From Deltaproteobacteria bacterium (GTDB lineage: Bacteria > Myxococcota_A > UBA796 > GCA-2862545), in contig REDI01000039.1 in assembly GCA_007693595.1 (NCBI GenBank), positions 1-64,000 of the forward strand: a stretch of 64,000 nt of DNA, read 5' to 3'. The position numbers were made by a program, and so were the translations under genes. The notes beneath the pieces were generated by a model. That model worked only from the letters and a program-made list of their open reading frames with translations. It did not search any database and was not told the DNA's origin. Of this stretch, positions 45,773-54,477 are shown in pieces. Each line of letters begins with the position of its first letter. Within the stretch, counting starts at the first letter, position 1.

Positions 45773-47605
45773 ATGGATATTGTAAGGCATCACATGACGA
45801 GGGGCCTTCCCTCGAGGCCCCGCTGGGCTACCATCCTACGCCGCCGCTTGGAGGATGCCTTGGCCGCCGATGACTCCCTCGTTGCTCTCGCCCGCGCCTG
45901 GGCCGCGTCCGATCCCGATCCGCAGACTCGCCAGGCCACCCTGGACCTGATCGAGGCGGGCGACGCAGCGGCGCTGCGCGAGTGTTTCGGGGCTCGCCTC
46001 GAGTTTGGCACCGCAGGGCTCCGCGGCGCCCTGGGGCCTGGGCCCAACCGCATGAACCGCGCCCTCGTGCGCAAGGTGGCCGCTGGGCTCGCCGCGTATC
46101 TGCTCGAACAGGTGCCCCAGGCCCGCGAGCAGGGCGTGGTTATCGCGTTCGATGCGCGCAGAGGCTCCACCGACTTCGCCGAAGACTCGGCCGTGATCTT
46201 CGCGGATCACGGTATCAAGGTCTTTCTCTTTGACCGGACCATCCCCACGCCGCGGCTGGCGCACGCCGTCGTACACTTGGGGGCCTGTGCGGGGGTCATG
46301 GTCACCGCGAGCCACAACCCGCCGAGCGACAATGGCTACAAGGTCTATTGGAGCGATGGCGCCCAGATCATCCCCCCCCACGACCACGGGATCAGCGCGG
46401 CGATCGATCGGCTCCAAGGCTTCGACCCGCGTGAGATCGGCGACCTCGCCGCACATCGCATCGGCGGGCTGATCCGGCTCCCCCCTGATGAGGTCACGCG
46501 CGACTACTTCCAGCGGGTCCAGGCGCTTCGCGTCCACCAGACCCAGCCCCTTCGCATCGTCTATAGCGCCATGCACGGCGTGGGGGGCGCCTCGGTTCGC
46601 CGGGCGCTCAGCGAGGCGGGCTACGTGGATCTGCACGAGGTGAGCGAGCAAGCCGAGCCCGATGGCTCTTTCCCTACAGTGGCCTTCCCCAACCCCGAAG
46701 AGCCTGGAGCGATGGACCTGGCGCTGGCGCTGGCGGAAGAGCTCGAAGCAGACTTGGTGTTGGCGAACGATCCCGACGGCGATCGCGTCGCGGTCGCGGT
46801 GCCCGATCCCGACGGAGGCTACCGCAGCCTCACGGGCAATGAAGTCGGCTGCCTGCTCGCCGAGGACCTCCTCCGTTATGGCCCGTCCGAAGGGGGAGAG
46901 CGTCTGGTCGCGACCACCGTGGTCTCCTCGCGGCTGCTGGCGCGGATCGCCGCTGCTCACGGCGCCCGCTACGCCGAGACCCTCACCGGGTTCAAGTGGA
47001 TCGCCAGCGCCGCCATCACGCACGACGCGCGCGGCGGTCGATTCGTGCTCGGCTTCGAAGAGGCGCTCGGATACTCGGCGGGCGACGTGGCCCGCGACAA
47101 GGATGGGGTCAGCGCCATCCTCCTCCTCGCGGACCTGGCGGCCCACGCCAAGGCCCACGGCACCTCGTTGCTCGGTCGGCTGGGCGAGCTCTGGGCCGCC
47201 CATGGAGTCCACGTCACGGCGCAGCAGAGCATCAAGATGCCGGGCCTCGACGGCCGCGAACGGATCTCTGCTGCCATGGATCGGCTGCGGGCCTCGCCTC
47301 CCCGCGAGCTGTGCGGACACCCGGTCCACAGCTTCACCGACGTCATGCGCGGCGAGCATCACGACCTGGCCTCCGGGGTCGTCACGGGCGTCGACCTACC
47401 CCCCAGCGACGTCCTGTGTTGGAAGCTCGGCGATGGGTCCCGCCTGGTCGCTCGACCCTCTGGTACCGAGCCAAAGATAAAGTTCTATGCCGAGGTTTGC
47501 GAGGTTTTCGAGCCGAGCAACACGCTCGCTTCTAACGCGCTAAGGGCCCACGCGCGCTTGGGCCCGCTCGTCGATGCCCTCCTCGCGGCGGCCGGCTTGC
47601 CTTGA
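45773..47605 (+). CDS. Phosphohexomutase (phosphoglucomutase/phosphomannomutase family)
   Basis: A ~610-residue phospho-sugar mutase of the alpha-D-phosphohexomutase superfamily, which moves phosphate between O1 and O6 (or O5) of a sugar. The active site Ser is in MVTASHNPPSDNGYKVYW, the metal loop is NDPDGDR, the sugar loop GFEEALGYSAG, and the phosphate-binding loop RPSGTEPKIKFYAE. The N-terminal ARLEFGTAGLRGALGPGPNRMN places it in the PGM2/PgcA-like branch. The start is uncertain: ATG at 45773 (an inner ATG lies seven codons on); no strong ribosome site. The stop overlaps TTG at 47602. Confidence 0.9.
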   Translation: MDIVRHHMTRGLPSRPRWATILRRRLEDALAADDSLVALARAWAASDPDPQTRQATLDLIEAGDAAALRECFGARLEFGTAGLRGALGPGPNRMNRALVRKVAAGLAAYLLEQVPQAREQGVVIAFDARRGSTDFAEDSAVIFADHGIKVFLFDRTIPTPRLAHAVVHLGACAGVMVTASHNPPSDNGYKVYWSDGAQIIPPHDHGISAAIDRLQGFDPREIGDLAAHRIGGLIRLPPDEVTRDYFQRVQALRVHQTQPLRIVYSAMHGVGGASVRRALSEAGYVDLHEVSEQAEPDGSFPTVAFPNPEEPGAMDLALALAEELEADLVLANDPDGDRVAVAVPDPDGGYRSLTGNEVGCLLAEDLLRYGPSEGGERLVATTVVSSRLLARIAAAHGARYAETLTGFKWIASAAITHDARGGRFVLGFEEALGYSAGDVARDKDGVSAILLLADLAAHAKAHGTSLLGRLGELWAAHGVHVTAQQSIKMPGLDGRERISAAMDRLRASPPRELCGHPVHSFTDVMRGEHHDLASGVVTGVDLPPSDVLCWKLGDGSRLVARPSGTEPKIKFYAEVCEVFEPSNTLASNALRAHARLGPLVDALLAAAGLP

Positions 47606-47661
47606 CCTCTCAGCTCGCCAGCGCCAAGCTTGCACTCCCCTCCAGCCTCACGGACCTGAAC

Positions 47662-48948
47662 ATGCTTCCTGGACTGCTCCGCTCCCCCTCGGTGGCCCTC
47701 CGTCGCCTCGGTCTTGCCCTTGCCGGTATCTGCCTGATCATGGGGCTCAATCCCACGCTGATCTCGGCTCCTGCGGCGGCCCAGGACGCGGGCGATGCCG
47801 CCGACGATGCGCCCGAGGAGCTCCCGCCCTACACCCTGAGCGAGTTGGGGATCCGAGTCGAGCTCCCCGAGCGGTCCTGGCAGGTCGCGATGGAAGACGC
47901 GACCGACCTGAGCCTGCGAGCGCGGTCGCGCTCGGGCGTCATGCTGCTGGTCTGGGCCACGCCCTACCAAGTCACCATCAGCGAAGACAACCTCGACGGC
48001 TGGACCGAAGCCTTTCAACGAAAGGCGAAGGTCGAGGGAGCCGGCGAGGCCGAGGTCAAAGAGCGGTCGGTCGTCAACCTGCGTGACCGCGACATGGCCC
48101 TACACGAGCTCACTGTGAGCAACTCCGAAGGCGGCGAGCTCGCCATGCACGTCTACAGCTTCTCCGTCGAGGGGCTCACCGCGCATGTCGCGACCGCCAC
48201 GGCCGCGGCCAAGGGGAGCGTCGCGAAGTCGGAGCTCGATCAGGTCATGTCGGATCTCGAGTTCCTCAAGGACGTGCCCGAGCTGACCTGGGGTGGCAAG
48301 GTCGAGGCTGAGGGCCTCGACGCCGAGCTCGACTCCTACTGGCGCAAGCCTGTCGGGCGGGAGCGCGCCCTCGTCGTCGAAGAAGCCTCGCGGCTCGGCG
48401 TGTCCTCGCTCCGCAACTGCTGGGCCGCCATCCACCCCCATCCCCCGGGAAAGGCCGATGTCATGGTCGCCTGCCAAGATGTCCGTCACGTCTATTCCAT
48501 CGTCAACGAGCGAACCTTCCCTGGGCAAGAGCTTGAGCTGCGCACCGACTGGATCGGCGAGGACCAGGATCCGGGGGAACTCGTCGACTTCATCGGGCGC
48601 TCGTCATTTTGGTGGGAAGCCCAGATTGGGCAGCGCGAGCTGAATATCGCGGCGATCCCCAACGAGAAGGGGCTGGTCAAGGTGGTGGCCGTGTCGGGAG
48701 TGGGGAGCAACGCCCCGGTCGCGACGGCCGCCAAGGCGACCCTCGACCAAGGGCTCTTCTCGGAGCCCCCGCCGGCACCGTTCGATGATCTCCTTCGCTA
48801 CTATGTATTGTTTGAGCCCCTTCACCCCTACGTCATCGTGCCGGTGGTGATCGCCTTGGTGCTCTTTCTGATCATCCTCGTGCTGATCGTGTTCGGTCTC
48901 ATCAAGCAGGGCCAGATCGCGCGCGCCGAGATGGAAGCCATTCAATAG
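47662..48948 (+). CDS. Exported membrane protein of unknown function
   Basis: A 428-residue protein with a signal peptide (LRRLGLALAGICLIMGLNPTLISAPAAAQ) and one C-terminal transmembrane helix (YVIVPVVIALVLFLIILVLIVF). The bulk is outside the cytoplasm and has two similar-sized alpha/beta halves with Trp-rich cores (SFWWEAQIGQ). I do not recognise the family. The start at 47662 puts the signal peptide at the N-terminus; TTG at 47602 overlaps the stop of the mutase and is possible. The START-like gene follows after 19 bp. Confidence 0.7.
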   Translation: MLPGLLRSPSVALRRLGLALAGICLIMGLNPTLISAPAAAQDAGDAADDAPEELPPYTLSELGIRVELPERSWQVAMEDATDLSLRARSRSGVMLLVWATPYQVTISEDNLDGWTEAFQRKAKVEGAGEAEVKERSVVNLRDRDMALHELTVSNSEGGELAMHVYSFSVEGLTAHVATATAAAKGSVAKSELDQVMSDLEFLKDVPELTWGGKVEAEGLDAELDSYWRKPVGRERALVVEEASRLGVSSLRNCWAAIHPHPPGKADVMVACQDVRHVYSIVNERTFPGQELELRTDWIGEDQDPGELVDFIGRSSFWWEAQIGQRELNIAAIPNEKGLVKVVAVSGVGSNAPVATAAKATLDQGLFSEPPPAPFDDLLRYYVLFEPLHPYVIVPVVIALVLFLIILVLIVFGLIKQGQIARAEMEAIQ

Positions 48949-48967
48949 TCACTCTGGGAGCCATCTG

Positions 48968-49438
48968 ATGGCGAAGTTCTCTGGATCCTACGAAGAGTCT
49001 CTCACGGTCTCAGCGACCCCCGACGACGTGCTGGCGCAGTTTCGCGACCTCGATCAGATCGTGGAACACTACGGCGATCTTGAGTCGGCGGAGCGCCTCG
49101 ACGCGCAGACCCTCCGCTTTGTCCTGACCAAGCAGAACCACGGCGTGTTCTCCTTTCAGGGGCGCTACGACTGCCGCTACGTCCCCGATGGCGACGACGC
49201 GGTCTCGTGGCGAAGCGAAGGTCAAGGAGGAAATATCGAGACCACAGGGCACGCCTCGGTCGCGGCGGGCCCGGAGCCCGGAACCACGACCCTGCGCTAC
49301 CAAGCCTCCATGACCCTCGACATCGACGTCAACAAGATGCTGGCGCCCGTACTCGAGCCGGTGGTCAAAGCCTCGATTTCCCAGCAGATGGGCGCCTACG
49401 TCAAGCGCATGGTGAAGGCGGTCGAGCGTCGCTCATGA
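48968..49438 (+). CDS. SRPBCC/START-like protein
   Basis: A 156-residue START/Bet v1-fold protein (polyketide cyclase / CoxG-like group) that holds a small hydrophobic ligand. The pattern EESLTVSATPDDVLAQFRDL ... VEHYGDLESAERLDAQTLRFVL with a C-terminal helix (LAPVLEPVVKASISQQMGAYVKRM) fits. The ligand is unknown. The last six bases (TCATGA) are shared with the last codon of the kinase gene on the opposite strand. Confidence 0.85.
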   Translation: MAKFSGSYEESLTVSATPDDVLAQFRDLDQIVEHYGDLESAERLDAQTLRFVLTKQNHGVFSFQGRYDCRYVPDGDDAVSWRSEGQGGNIETTGHASVAAGPEPGTTTLRYQASMTLDIDVNKMLAPVLEPVVKASISQQMGAYVKRMVKAVERRS

Positions 49439-50422
49439 CCACAGGAGGTAGGTGAGCAGCGCCGCGATGATCGTCAGGCCGAGTGCGATACCTGCCGCCC
49501 CCCCTAGTCCAATCTTCACCCAAGACGGTCCGCTCGCTGCGGGCGTGGGCTCTGGGGCTTCGGCTCGGCCTTCCAGAATGTCCAAGGCCTCGCTCGCGGT
49601 CTGTGGACGATCGTCGGGCTTTTTCTGCAAGAGGGCGATGCGGAGCTTCTCGAGGCGTTCAGGCAGGGGCTCGGGGCGAAGGGCCTGGACAGGCGGGGGC
49701 GGCTCCTTGACGTGCATGCGCAAGATGGCGTTCGCGTTATCAGCATGAAAGGGGTACTTTCCTGTCGCTAGATAGTGCAGGCAGACCCCGACCGCGTACA
49801 GATCCGACCGGGCGTCGACGGGCTCCCCCTTGACGAGCTCGGGGGCGATGAAGGCGGGCGTGCCGAGCAGGGTGTTCTGCGCCGTCAGGACGGACCGATC
49901 GGGGTCGATGAACCGGACCACGCCGAAGTCGAGCACCTTGACCTTCGGAGCGCCGTCGAGGGTCTCGACCATGATGTTGGCGGGTTTGAGGTCGCGATGA
50001 ACCAGCCCCTTGTCATGAATCGCTTGGAGGGCACCGAGGATCTGGCGGATCACCGAGGTGATGAAGGGCACGTCCATGGGCGCATCGACCACTCTCGAGA
50101 GGGTCTTTCCGCGCACGAGCTCCATCGAGAACCACAGATGGCCCTCGTCGGTTTCGCCGCAGCTGTGGATCGCGACGGTGTTTTGGTGCTCGACCAACGA
50201 GAGCGCCTCGATCTCACGCTGGAAGCGGTCTCCGTGGCGGCGGTTGTCGGCGCGTTCCCGGCTGAGGACCTTCACCGCGACGTGGGATTTTTCGCCGGAC
50301 TTTTCTTGGTCGATGGCCCGATAGACCGTGCCCATGCCCCCGCGTCCGATGGGCTTCATGAGCAGATAGCGCCCCCCGACGAGCTGGCCCGAAAGGCTGG
50401 GGTCGGATGGTTTTTGGGCCAA
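49433..50422 (-). CDS. Tail-anchored Ser/Thr protein kinase (PknB-like)
   Basis: A 329-residue Hanks-type kinase. All key motifs are present: Gly loop IGRGGMGTVY, Lys in VAVKVLS, catalytic HRDLKPANIM, DFG (VLDFGVVRF), the APE motif IAPE, and DLYAVGVCLH. A Pro/Ala linker leads to one C-terminal transmembrane helix (IGLGGAAGIALGLTIIAALLTYLLW) with almost nothing beyond it. Unlike typical PknB, there is no extracellular sensor domain. Its substrate is unknown. It converges with and overlaps the START-like gene by 6 bp. Confidence 0.95.
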   Translation of the reverse strand: MAQKPSDPSLSGQLVGGRYLLMKPIGRGGMGTVYRAIDQEKSGEKSHVAVKVLSRERADNRRHGDRFQREIEALSLVEHQNTVAIHSCGETDEGHLWFSMELVRGKTLSRVVDAPMDVPFITSVIRQILGALQAIHDKGLVHRDLKPANIMVETLDGAPKVKVLDFGVVRFIDPDRSVLTAQNTLLGTPAFIAPELVKGEPVDARSDLYAVGVCLHYLATGKYPFHADNANAILRMHVKEPPPPVQALRPEPLPERLEKLRIALLQKKPDDRPQTASEALDILEGRAEAPEPTPAASGPSWVKIGLGGAAGIALGLTIIAALLTYLLWS

Positions 50423-50486
50423 GGGGACCTCCTGGCAACGCGACGCGCGATCGTTGAGTTAGGATGACCCGGCGAGGCGGTCGACC

Positions 50487-51074
50487 ATGCTCTATCTTGT
50501 CATCCAGCTCTTGCTAGGTCCAGTGATTGCATACGCGGAGCCTTCTTCCCTGTTCGCGGGGCCGGAGCTGCTTCGGCTCGAGCGGGTTCCCGCTGGCTTC
50601 GAGATCGAGACCGAGCGGGGTCGAAAGCTGCATGCCATCGAAGCAGCGTGGGCCTTCGGCGACCGCACCACCCAGGAGCGCGCCACCCAGCTCCGTCGCC
50701 GGCACCGCAACGTCGGGGGGGCGCTATTGGCCACGGGTCCCGTGCTGTTGATCGTTGGAACGGCTCAGGTCGGACAGAGCTCTTGGCGTGGAGGCCCTTA
50801 CCTCGAAGCCGTGGGCGGGGCTTCCTTGCTCATGGGTACGGCGGCGTTGATCGGAGGGCTTGGCCTTCTGTTTGATCAGCGTCCGGTGCGGGTCTCGACC
50901 TACTACAGCCCCGAGCAGGCCGAGGAGCTGGTCGATGCCTTCAACCGAGACGCGATCCGTCGGTGGTCGAGCAGCGAGGGGCTGCACCCTCCGCCTCGCC
51001 GCGGACTTGAGATGACCGTATCGCCCTGCATCTCTCCTTTCGGGGCGGGCGCGGTCGTCGCCGGTCGATGGTGA
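50487..51074 (+). CDS. Hypothetical membrane/exported protein
   Basis: A 195-residue protein with an N-terminal signal-like segment (MLYLVIQLLLGPVIAYA), a basic region (TQLRRRHRN) and two transmembrane stretches (GGALLATGPVLLIVGTA, VGGASLLMGTAALIGGLGLLF). The last ~60 residues are soluble. Family not recognised. The DUF983 gene follows 30 bp downstream; the divergent kinase gene is 64 bp upstream. Confidence 0.6.
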   Translation: MLYLVIQLLLGPVIAYAEPSSLFAGPELLRLERVPAGFEIETERGRKLHAIEAAWAFGDRTTQERATQLRRRHRNVGGALLATGPVLLIVGTAQVGQSSWRGGPYLEAVGGASLLMGTAALIGGLGLLFDQRPVRVSTYYSPEQAEELVDAFNRDAIRRWSSSEGLHPPPRRGLEMTVSPCISPFGAGAVVAGRW

Positions 51075-51104
51075 CACCGGACTTGGGGTGATTAGGCTCT
51101 GCGC

Positions 51105-51542
51105 ATGGACCCCTTTCATCTCGCCGTCGGGTTGAACCGCTGCCCTTGTTGTGGGCAAGGAGCGCTCTTCAAGGGCTGGCTCTCGCTTCACGAGACCTGC
51201 GAGGTCTGCGGGGCGCGCTACTTCCGTGATCCGGGGAACTGGACCGCACCGACCGCGTTTGGCTACGGAATCGGTGCGGCCTCGGCGGTGGCGGCGATGG
51301 TGGTCATGTGGTTCGTCAACGGGCTCGCGGCGGGCTCCGAGGTCGTGGTCATCGCGGTCGCAGTCCTCATGACCCTGGCCACGATGCGCCACGTCAAGGC
51401 TTGGTGGGTCGCGGTGCTCACGCGCATGGGCCATGTCTACCCCGATCCCGTGGTGCCACCCTCTGCCGAACCGACAGAAGATCCTCTTGAACCAGCCTCG
51501 AACGAGCCGGAGAGTTCAGCGGTCAACGTCGAAGTGAACTGA
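51105..51542 (+). CDS. DUF983 family membrane protein
   Basis: A 145-residue member of DUF983, small inner-membrane proteins with a zinc-ribbon-like N-terminus and two transmembrane helices. The zinc ribbon is CPCCGQGALFKGWLSLHETCEVCG, followed by the segment YFRDPGNWTAPTAFGYG. The helices are AASAVAAMVVMWFVNGL and VVVIAVAVLMTLATM. Function unknown; relatives occur near respiratory genes. The C-terminal tail is Glu/Ser-rich. Confidence 0.9.
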   Translation: MDPFHLAVGLNRCPCCGQGALFKGWLSLHETCEVCGARYFRDPGNWTAPTAFGYGIGAASAVAAMVVMWFVNGLAAGSEVVVIAVAVLMTLATMRHVKAWWVAVLTRMGHVYPDPVVPPSAEPTEDPLEPASNEPESSAVNVEVN

Positions 51543-51625
51543 AGGTGTTGCGCGCGCGCAGAATCGGTTATGAGCCGTCCGCGCCGGGGGGCAGAGCCCT
51601 GCGGCCCACATCGCTGAGCGGATCC

Positions 51626-51707
51626 GGGGTCGTGGCGGAATTGGCAGACGCGCTGGACTAAGGATCCAGTTCCTTCGGGAGTGGGGGTTCAACTCCCCCC
51701 GACCCCA
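51626..51707 (+). tRNA. tRNA-Leu (anticodon AAG)
   Basis: An 82-nt class II tRNA. Acceptor GGGGTCG/CGACCCC, D arm GCG/CGC, anticodon stem CTGGA/TCCAG with loop CTAAGGA (anticodon AAG at 51660-51662), long variable arm TTCC-TTCGGGA, T arm GGGGG-TTCAACT-CCCCC, and discriminator A at 51707. CCA is not encoded. AAG reads CUU, and via inosine CUC. Adenosine at position 34 is unusual for a bacterial Leu tRNA. Confidence 0.95.
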
Positions 51708-51722
51708 TCCGCTCAAGCGACG

Positions 51723-51754
51723 GACGCCGCCTCGTCGAGCGCGAGAGCGGCGTC
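51723..51754 (+). terminator. Hairpin after tRNA-Leu
   Basis: GACGCCGC/GCGGCGTC (8 bp) with a 16-base loop, then GCTTCGTT. The same 15 bases (CGCTTCGTTGGAGCG) follow the hairpin behind the HU gene, suggesting a shared terminator tail. Confidence 0.5.
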
Positions 51755-51776
51755 GCTTCGTTGGAGCGTAGGCTGT

Positions 51777-52367
51777 TCAGGCCCAGTCCAGCCCCTCGGT
51801 GGGGGGCTCTGGCTCGGCCCCACGCTGCCGGCTGGCCCATGCGCCGCCCAGGCCGAGCGCGATCTTGATCCCGTAGTAGCCTACCGTGAGCACGACGAGG
51901 GCGACCCCCGAGATGAGGGCGGTTCCTTGCGCCTCGCCCGAGCCGCTGTCGACGAAACGCGCGACAGCGCTCATGTAGTCGATGAAGCTCGTCCAGATCA
52001 GCATGAAGGAGATCAGGGCCCACAGTAGCTGGATCCCGTCGACCAGGGCCGACAAGAGGAAGGCGGCCCGACCGATGGCGGCGTGATGAGCCCCTCCCAT
52101 CAAGACCCCAATCCCGGCGAAGAGCAGCGCAAAGCCGACGAGCGAGGCCAAGAGGCTGATGGCGCCTGCGACGGGCGCCTGCGACTGGAGGGCGAGCTCG
52201 AACTGTCGCATGGCGTCTTCGAGTTCGGCCCCAAAGAGGGCGAAGGACTGATCGGTGGGATCGGAGCTCAGGCTCGAGAGGGCGTTCATGCAGCCCCCGC
52301 AGCCCGTCCAGAGCCCCATGAATAGCGCGAGGATTCCGACCGCAGGAGAGACCTTTGAAGAGGACAT
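51777..52367 (-). CDS. Hypothetical membrane protein
   Basis: A 196-residue inner-membrane protein with four transmembrane segments: one near the N-terminus (PAVGILALFMGLWTGCGG, which could be a lipoprotein signal with Cys at 23), GAISLLASLVGFALLFAGIGVL, LVDGIQLLWALISFMLIW, and ALISGVALVVLTVGYYGIKI. A short Cys-Gly motif (GCGGC) sits at the membrane exit of the first. Family not recognised. Confidence 0.62.
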   Translation of the reverse strand: MSSSKVSPAVGILALFMGLWTGCGGCMNALSSLSSDPTDQSFALFGAELEDAMRQFELALQSQAPVAGAISLLASLVGFALLFAGIGVLMGGAHHAAIGRAAFLLSALVDGIQLLWALISFMLIWTSFIDYMSAVARFVDSGSGEAQGTALISGVALVVLTVGYYGIKIALGLGGAWASRQRGAEPEPPTEGLDWA

Positions 52368-52459
52368 GGGAGCCTCGGGTGCGAAGAGAGGCCAACAGAG
52401 AGACCCGCCGCCTCACGGGGAGAGCGACGGGTCTAACGCGGCCGAGGAGATCGGCAGGA

Positions 52460-53098
52460 TCAGGAGGCCTTGGCCTTGAGCTTGATGGTCATACGGACGT
52501 TGTCTTGCACGAGATCGTCGGGTCGGCCAGGGTAGACCACCCCGAAGTCTTTGCGGTTGATCACGAACTCGGTGTCGGCGCTGACCTTGTCTCCCTCGAC
52601 CTTGATCCGGGCGGGGAAGCTGACTCGCTTGGTGTTGCCCCGAATGGTGAAGTTCCCGGTCACCGTATGGGTCCAGTCGCCCTCGGCGTTGGAGCCCTTC
52701 TTGATCTCGGTGCTCTTGAAGACCGAGGTCGGATGGTTCGGCACGTCGAAGAAGTCTTCGTTCTTCAGGTGCTCGGTGAGCTTGGGATGATCGGACTCGA
52801 GGGTCTCCATGGTGACGGTGAACGAGGCCGCGGTGACCTCATCGCCGTCGAGGGTGACCTCCCCCTCGAAGTCCTTGAAGTCGACGGGGTGGGTCGCCGT
52901 GATCTTGGCGCCGAGGGCTTGGATCGTAGAGCCCTTCTTGTCGACCTTGAGGGTCTTTGCCGACTCGCTGGGGGTGGCGGCTTCGGCTTCCGCGTCTTCG
53001 GTCACCTCTTGAACATCGGCGGCGACACGGCCTTTTCCGACGTCTTCGACGCAAGCGGCCAGGGAGAGGAGCAGAAGGGCAGGGATGAGCGAACGCAT
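52460..53098 (-). CDS. YceI-family lipoprotein
   Basis: A 212-residue lipoprotein (lipobox LSLAAC) with a YceI lipocalin-like domain: TLKVDKKGSTIQALGAKI, HPVDFKDFEGEVTLDGDE, VFKSTEIKKG, GNFTIRGNTKRVSFPA (typical of YceI). YceI proteins bind long isoprenoid chains such as ubiquinone or octaprenyl compounds, and are often periplasmic. GGAG lies before the ATG at 53098. The upstream linker of ~45 residues is Glu/Ala-rich. Confidence 0.92.
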   Translation of the reverse strand: MRSLIPALLLLSLAACVEDVGKGRVAADVQEVTEDAEAEAATPSESAKTLKVDKKGSTIQALGAKITATHPVDFKDFEGEVTLDGDEVTAASFTVTMETLESDHPKLTEHLKNEDFFDVPNHPTSVFKSTEIKKGSNAEGDWTHTVTGNFTIRGNTKRVSFPARIKVEGDKVSADTEFVINRKDFGVVYPGRPDDLVQDNVRMTIKLKAKAS

Positions 53099-53256
53099 GA
53101 GCACTCCGGGATCGGGTGATTCGGGGATGATTCCGACTCGCTACTTGCTCCCGAGAGCGGCGATCATCAAGCCTCGACCGATTCACCAAGCCGTTCGCCA
53201 CGGTGCACAGTCAACTCTCGGTGCTTCATCTTACGATTTTCTGTCATGGGTGGGGC

Positions 53257-53293
53257 GGACCGCGCCCTGAGGTTGTGCGGAAGGGCGCGGTCC
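53257..53293. terminator. Hairpin at the end of recA
   Basis: GGACCGCGCCCT/AGGGCGCGGTCC, a 12-bp perfect stem with a 13-base loop, starting 6 bp after the recA stop on the minus strand. It lacks a T-tract on that strand, but its stability and place suggest it ends the recA transcript. Confidence 0.65.
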
Positions 53294-53298
53294 TTCGA

Positions 53299-54330
53299 TC
53301 ACTTGGCCTCGGGGATCGGACCTTCGGCCAGGCTCAGACCCATCCGTCCGCGCACGTCTTGCTCGATCCGAGAACGAAGATCGGGCGTTTCGAGCAGGGT
53401 CGCGCGCGCCTGATCGCGACCCTGGCCCAGTCGCTCATCGCCGTAGCTATACCAGGAGCCGTTCTTGTTCAGGGCGCCGTAGCTCTCGGCCATCGAGATC
53501 AGGTCTGAGACCGGGCAGATCCCCTCGCCGAAGCGGATCTCGGTCTCGACCGAGCGGAAGGGTGGGGCCAGCTTGTTCTTCACGACGCGGATCCTTGTCT
53601 TGTTGCCCAGCACCTCGTCTCGGCCCTTGACGGAGCCGATCCGGCGGATGTCGATACGCACGGAGGCGTAGAACTTCAGGGCGTTGCCTCCGGTGGTCAC
53701 CTCGCCGTTTCCGAACGTGACCCCGATCTTCTGACGGACCTGGTTGACGAAGATCACGATGGTGCCAGAGCGCCGGACCGCACCGGCCAGCTTGCGGAGG
53801 GCCTGGGACATCAGCCGGGCTTGCAGCCCTACATGGGCGTCACCCATGTCGCCCTCGAGCTCTGCCTGCGGAACGAGCGCTGCGACCGAGTCGACCACGA
53901 CCAAGTCTACCGCGCCGGAGCGCACGAGCGCCTCGGTGACCTCGAGGGCCTGCTCCCCGGAGTCCGGCTGGCTTATCAGGAGTTCATCTAGGTTCACTCC
54001 TAGTTTTTTCGCATAGCTGACGTCGAGGGCATGCTCGGCGTCGATGAAGGCTGCTGTGCCCCCCGCGTTTTGCACCTGGCTGATCGCCTGCAGGGTGAGG
54101 GTGGTCTTTCCGCTGGACTCGGGGCCGAAGATCTCGATCAGCCGACCCTTGGGCCACCCACCGCATCCTAGCGCGAAGTCTAGGCTGATCAGTCCGGTGG
54201 ATAGGGTCGCTTCGGCGGTGTTGATGTCGTCGGTGAGCCGCATGAGGATCCCCGTGCCGAAGCGCTTGTCGAGGTTCTTGAGGGTTGCGTCGAGGGCGCG
54301 GGTGCGCTGCTCGCTCTGTTCGAACTGCAT
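53299..54330 (-). CDS. recA: Recombinase RecA
   Basis: A 343-residue RecA that forms filaments on single-stranded DNA, catalyses strand exchange, and triggers LexA cleavage. Walker A is [10 protein letters not shown], Walker [11 protein letters not shown]; the loop [18 protein letters not shown], the L2 region ([21 protein letters not shown]) and the interface [15 protein letters not shown] are typical. The ribosome site TAGGAG is 6 bases before ATG. A 16-bp inverted repeat lies between -14 and -29 relative to ATG. comM is 147 bp upstream on the same strand. Confidence 0.98.
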   Translation of the reverse strand: MQFEQSEQRTRALDATLKNLDKRFGTGILMRLTDDINTAEATLSTGLISLDFALGCGGWPKGRLIEIFGPESSGKTTLTLQAISQVQNAGGTAAFIDAEHALDVSYAKKLGVNLDELLISQPDSGEQALEVTEALVRSGAVDLVVVDSVAALVPQAELEGDMGDAHVGLQARLMSQALRKLAGAVRRSGTIVIFVNQVRQKIGVTFGNGEVTTGGNALKFYASVRIDIRRIGSVKGRDEVLGNKTRIRVVKNKLAPPFRSVETEIRFGEGICPVSDLISMAESYGALNKNGSWYSYGDERLGQGRDQARATLLETPDLRSRIEQDVRGRMGLSLAEGPIPEAK

Positions 54331-54343
54331 GGTCGTCTCCTAA

Positions 54344-54359
54344 GACGGGAAGTCCCGTC
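54344..54359. promoter_or_regulatory. 16-bp inverted repeat in the recA leader
   Basis: GACGGGA-AG-TCCCGTC; two 7-bp arms with a 2-base spacer, 14-29 bp before the recA start. It could be a repressor site (LexA or other) or a leader hairpin. It does not match the E. coli-type CTGT-N8-ACAG or the gram-positive SOS box. Confidence 0.45.
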
Positions 54360-54477
54360 GCTTGGGGTGAGAGGGGCCCTGGGCCCCGGGGGGTGAACGG
54401 TGGATCGCGTGACCGACGAAGGGGCGAAGGCTTGGAGCCGTGAGACCACCGGACTCGGGCGGGTCTCGACCCGAGGG

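Noticed and set aside
45794-45796. Alternative ATG of the phosphohexomutase as sure start
   Set aside because: Neither ATG has a convincing ribosome site, so the outer one was kept as uncertain.
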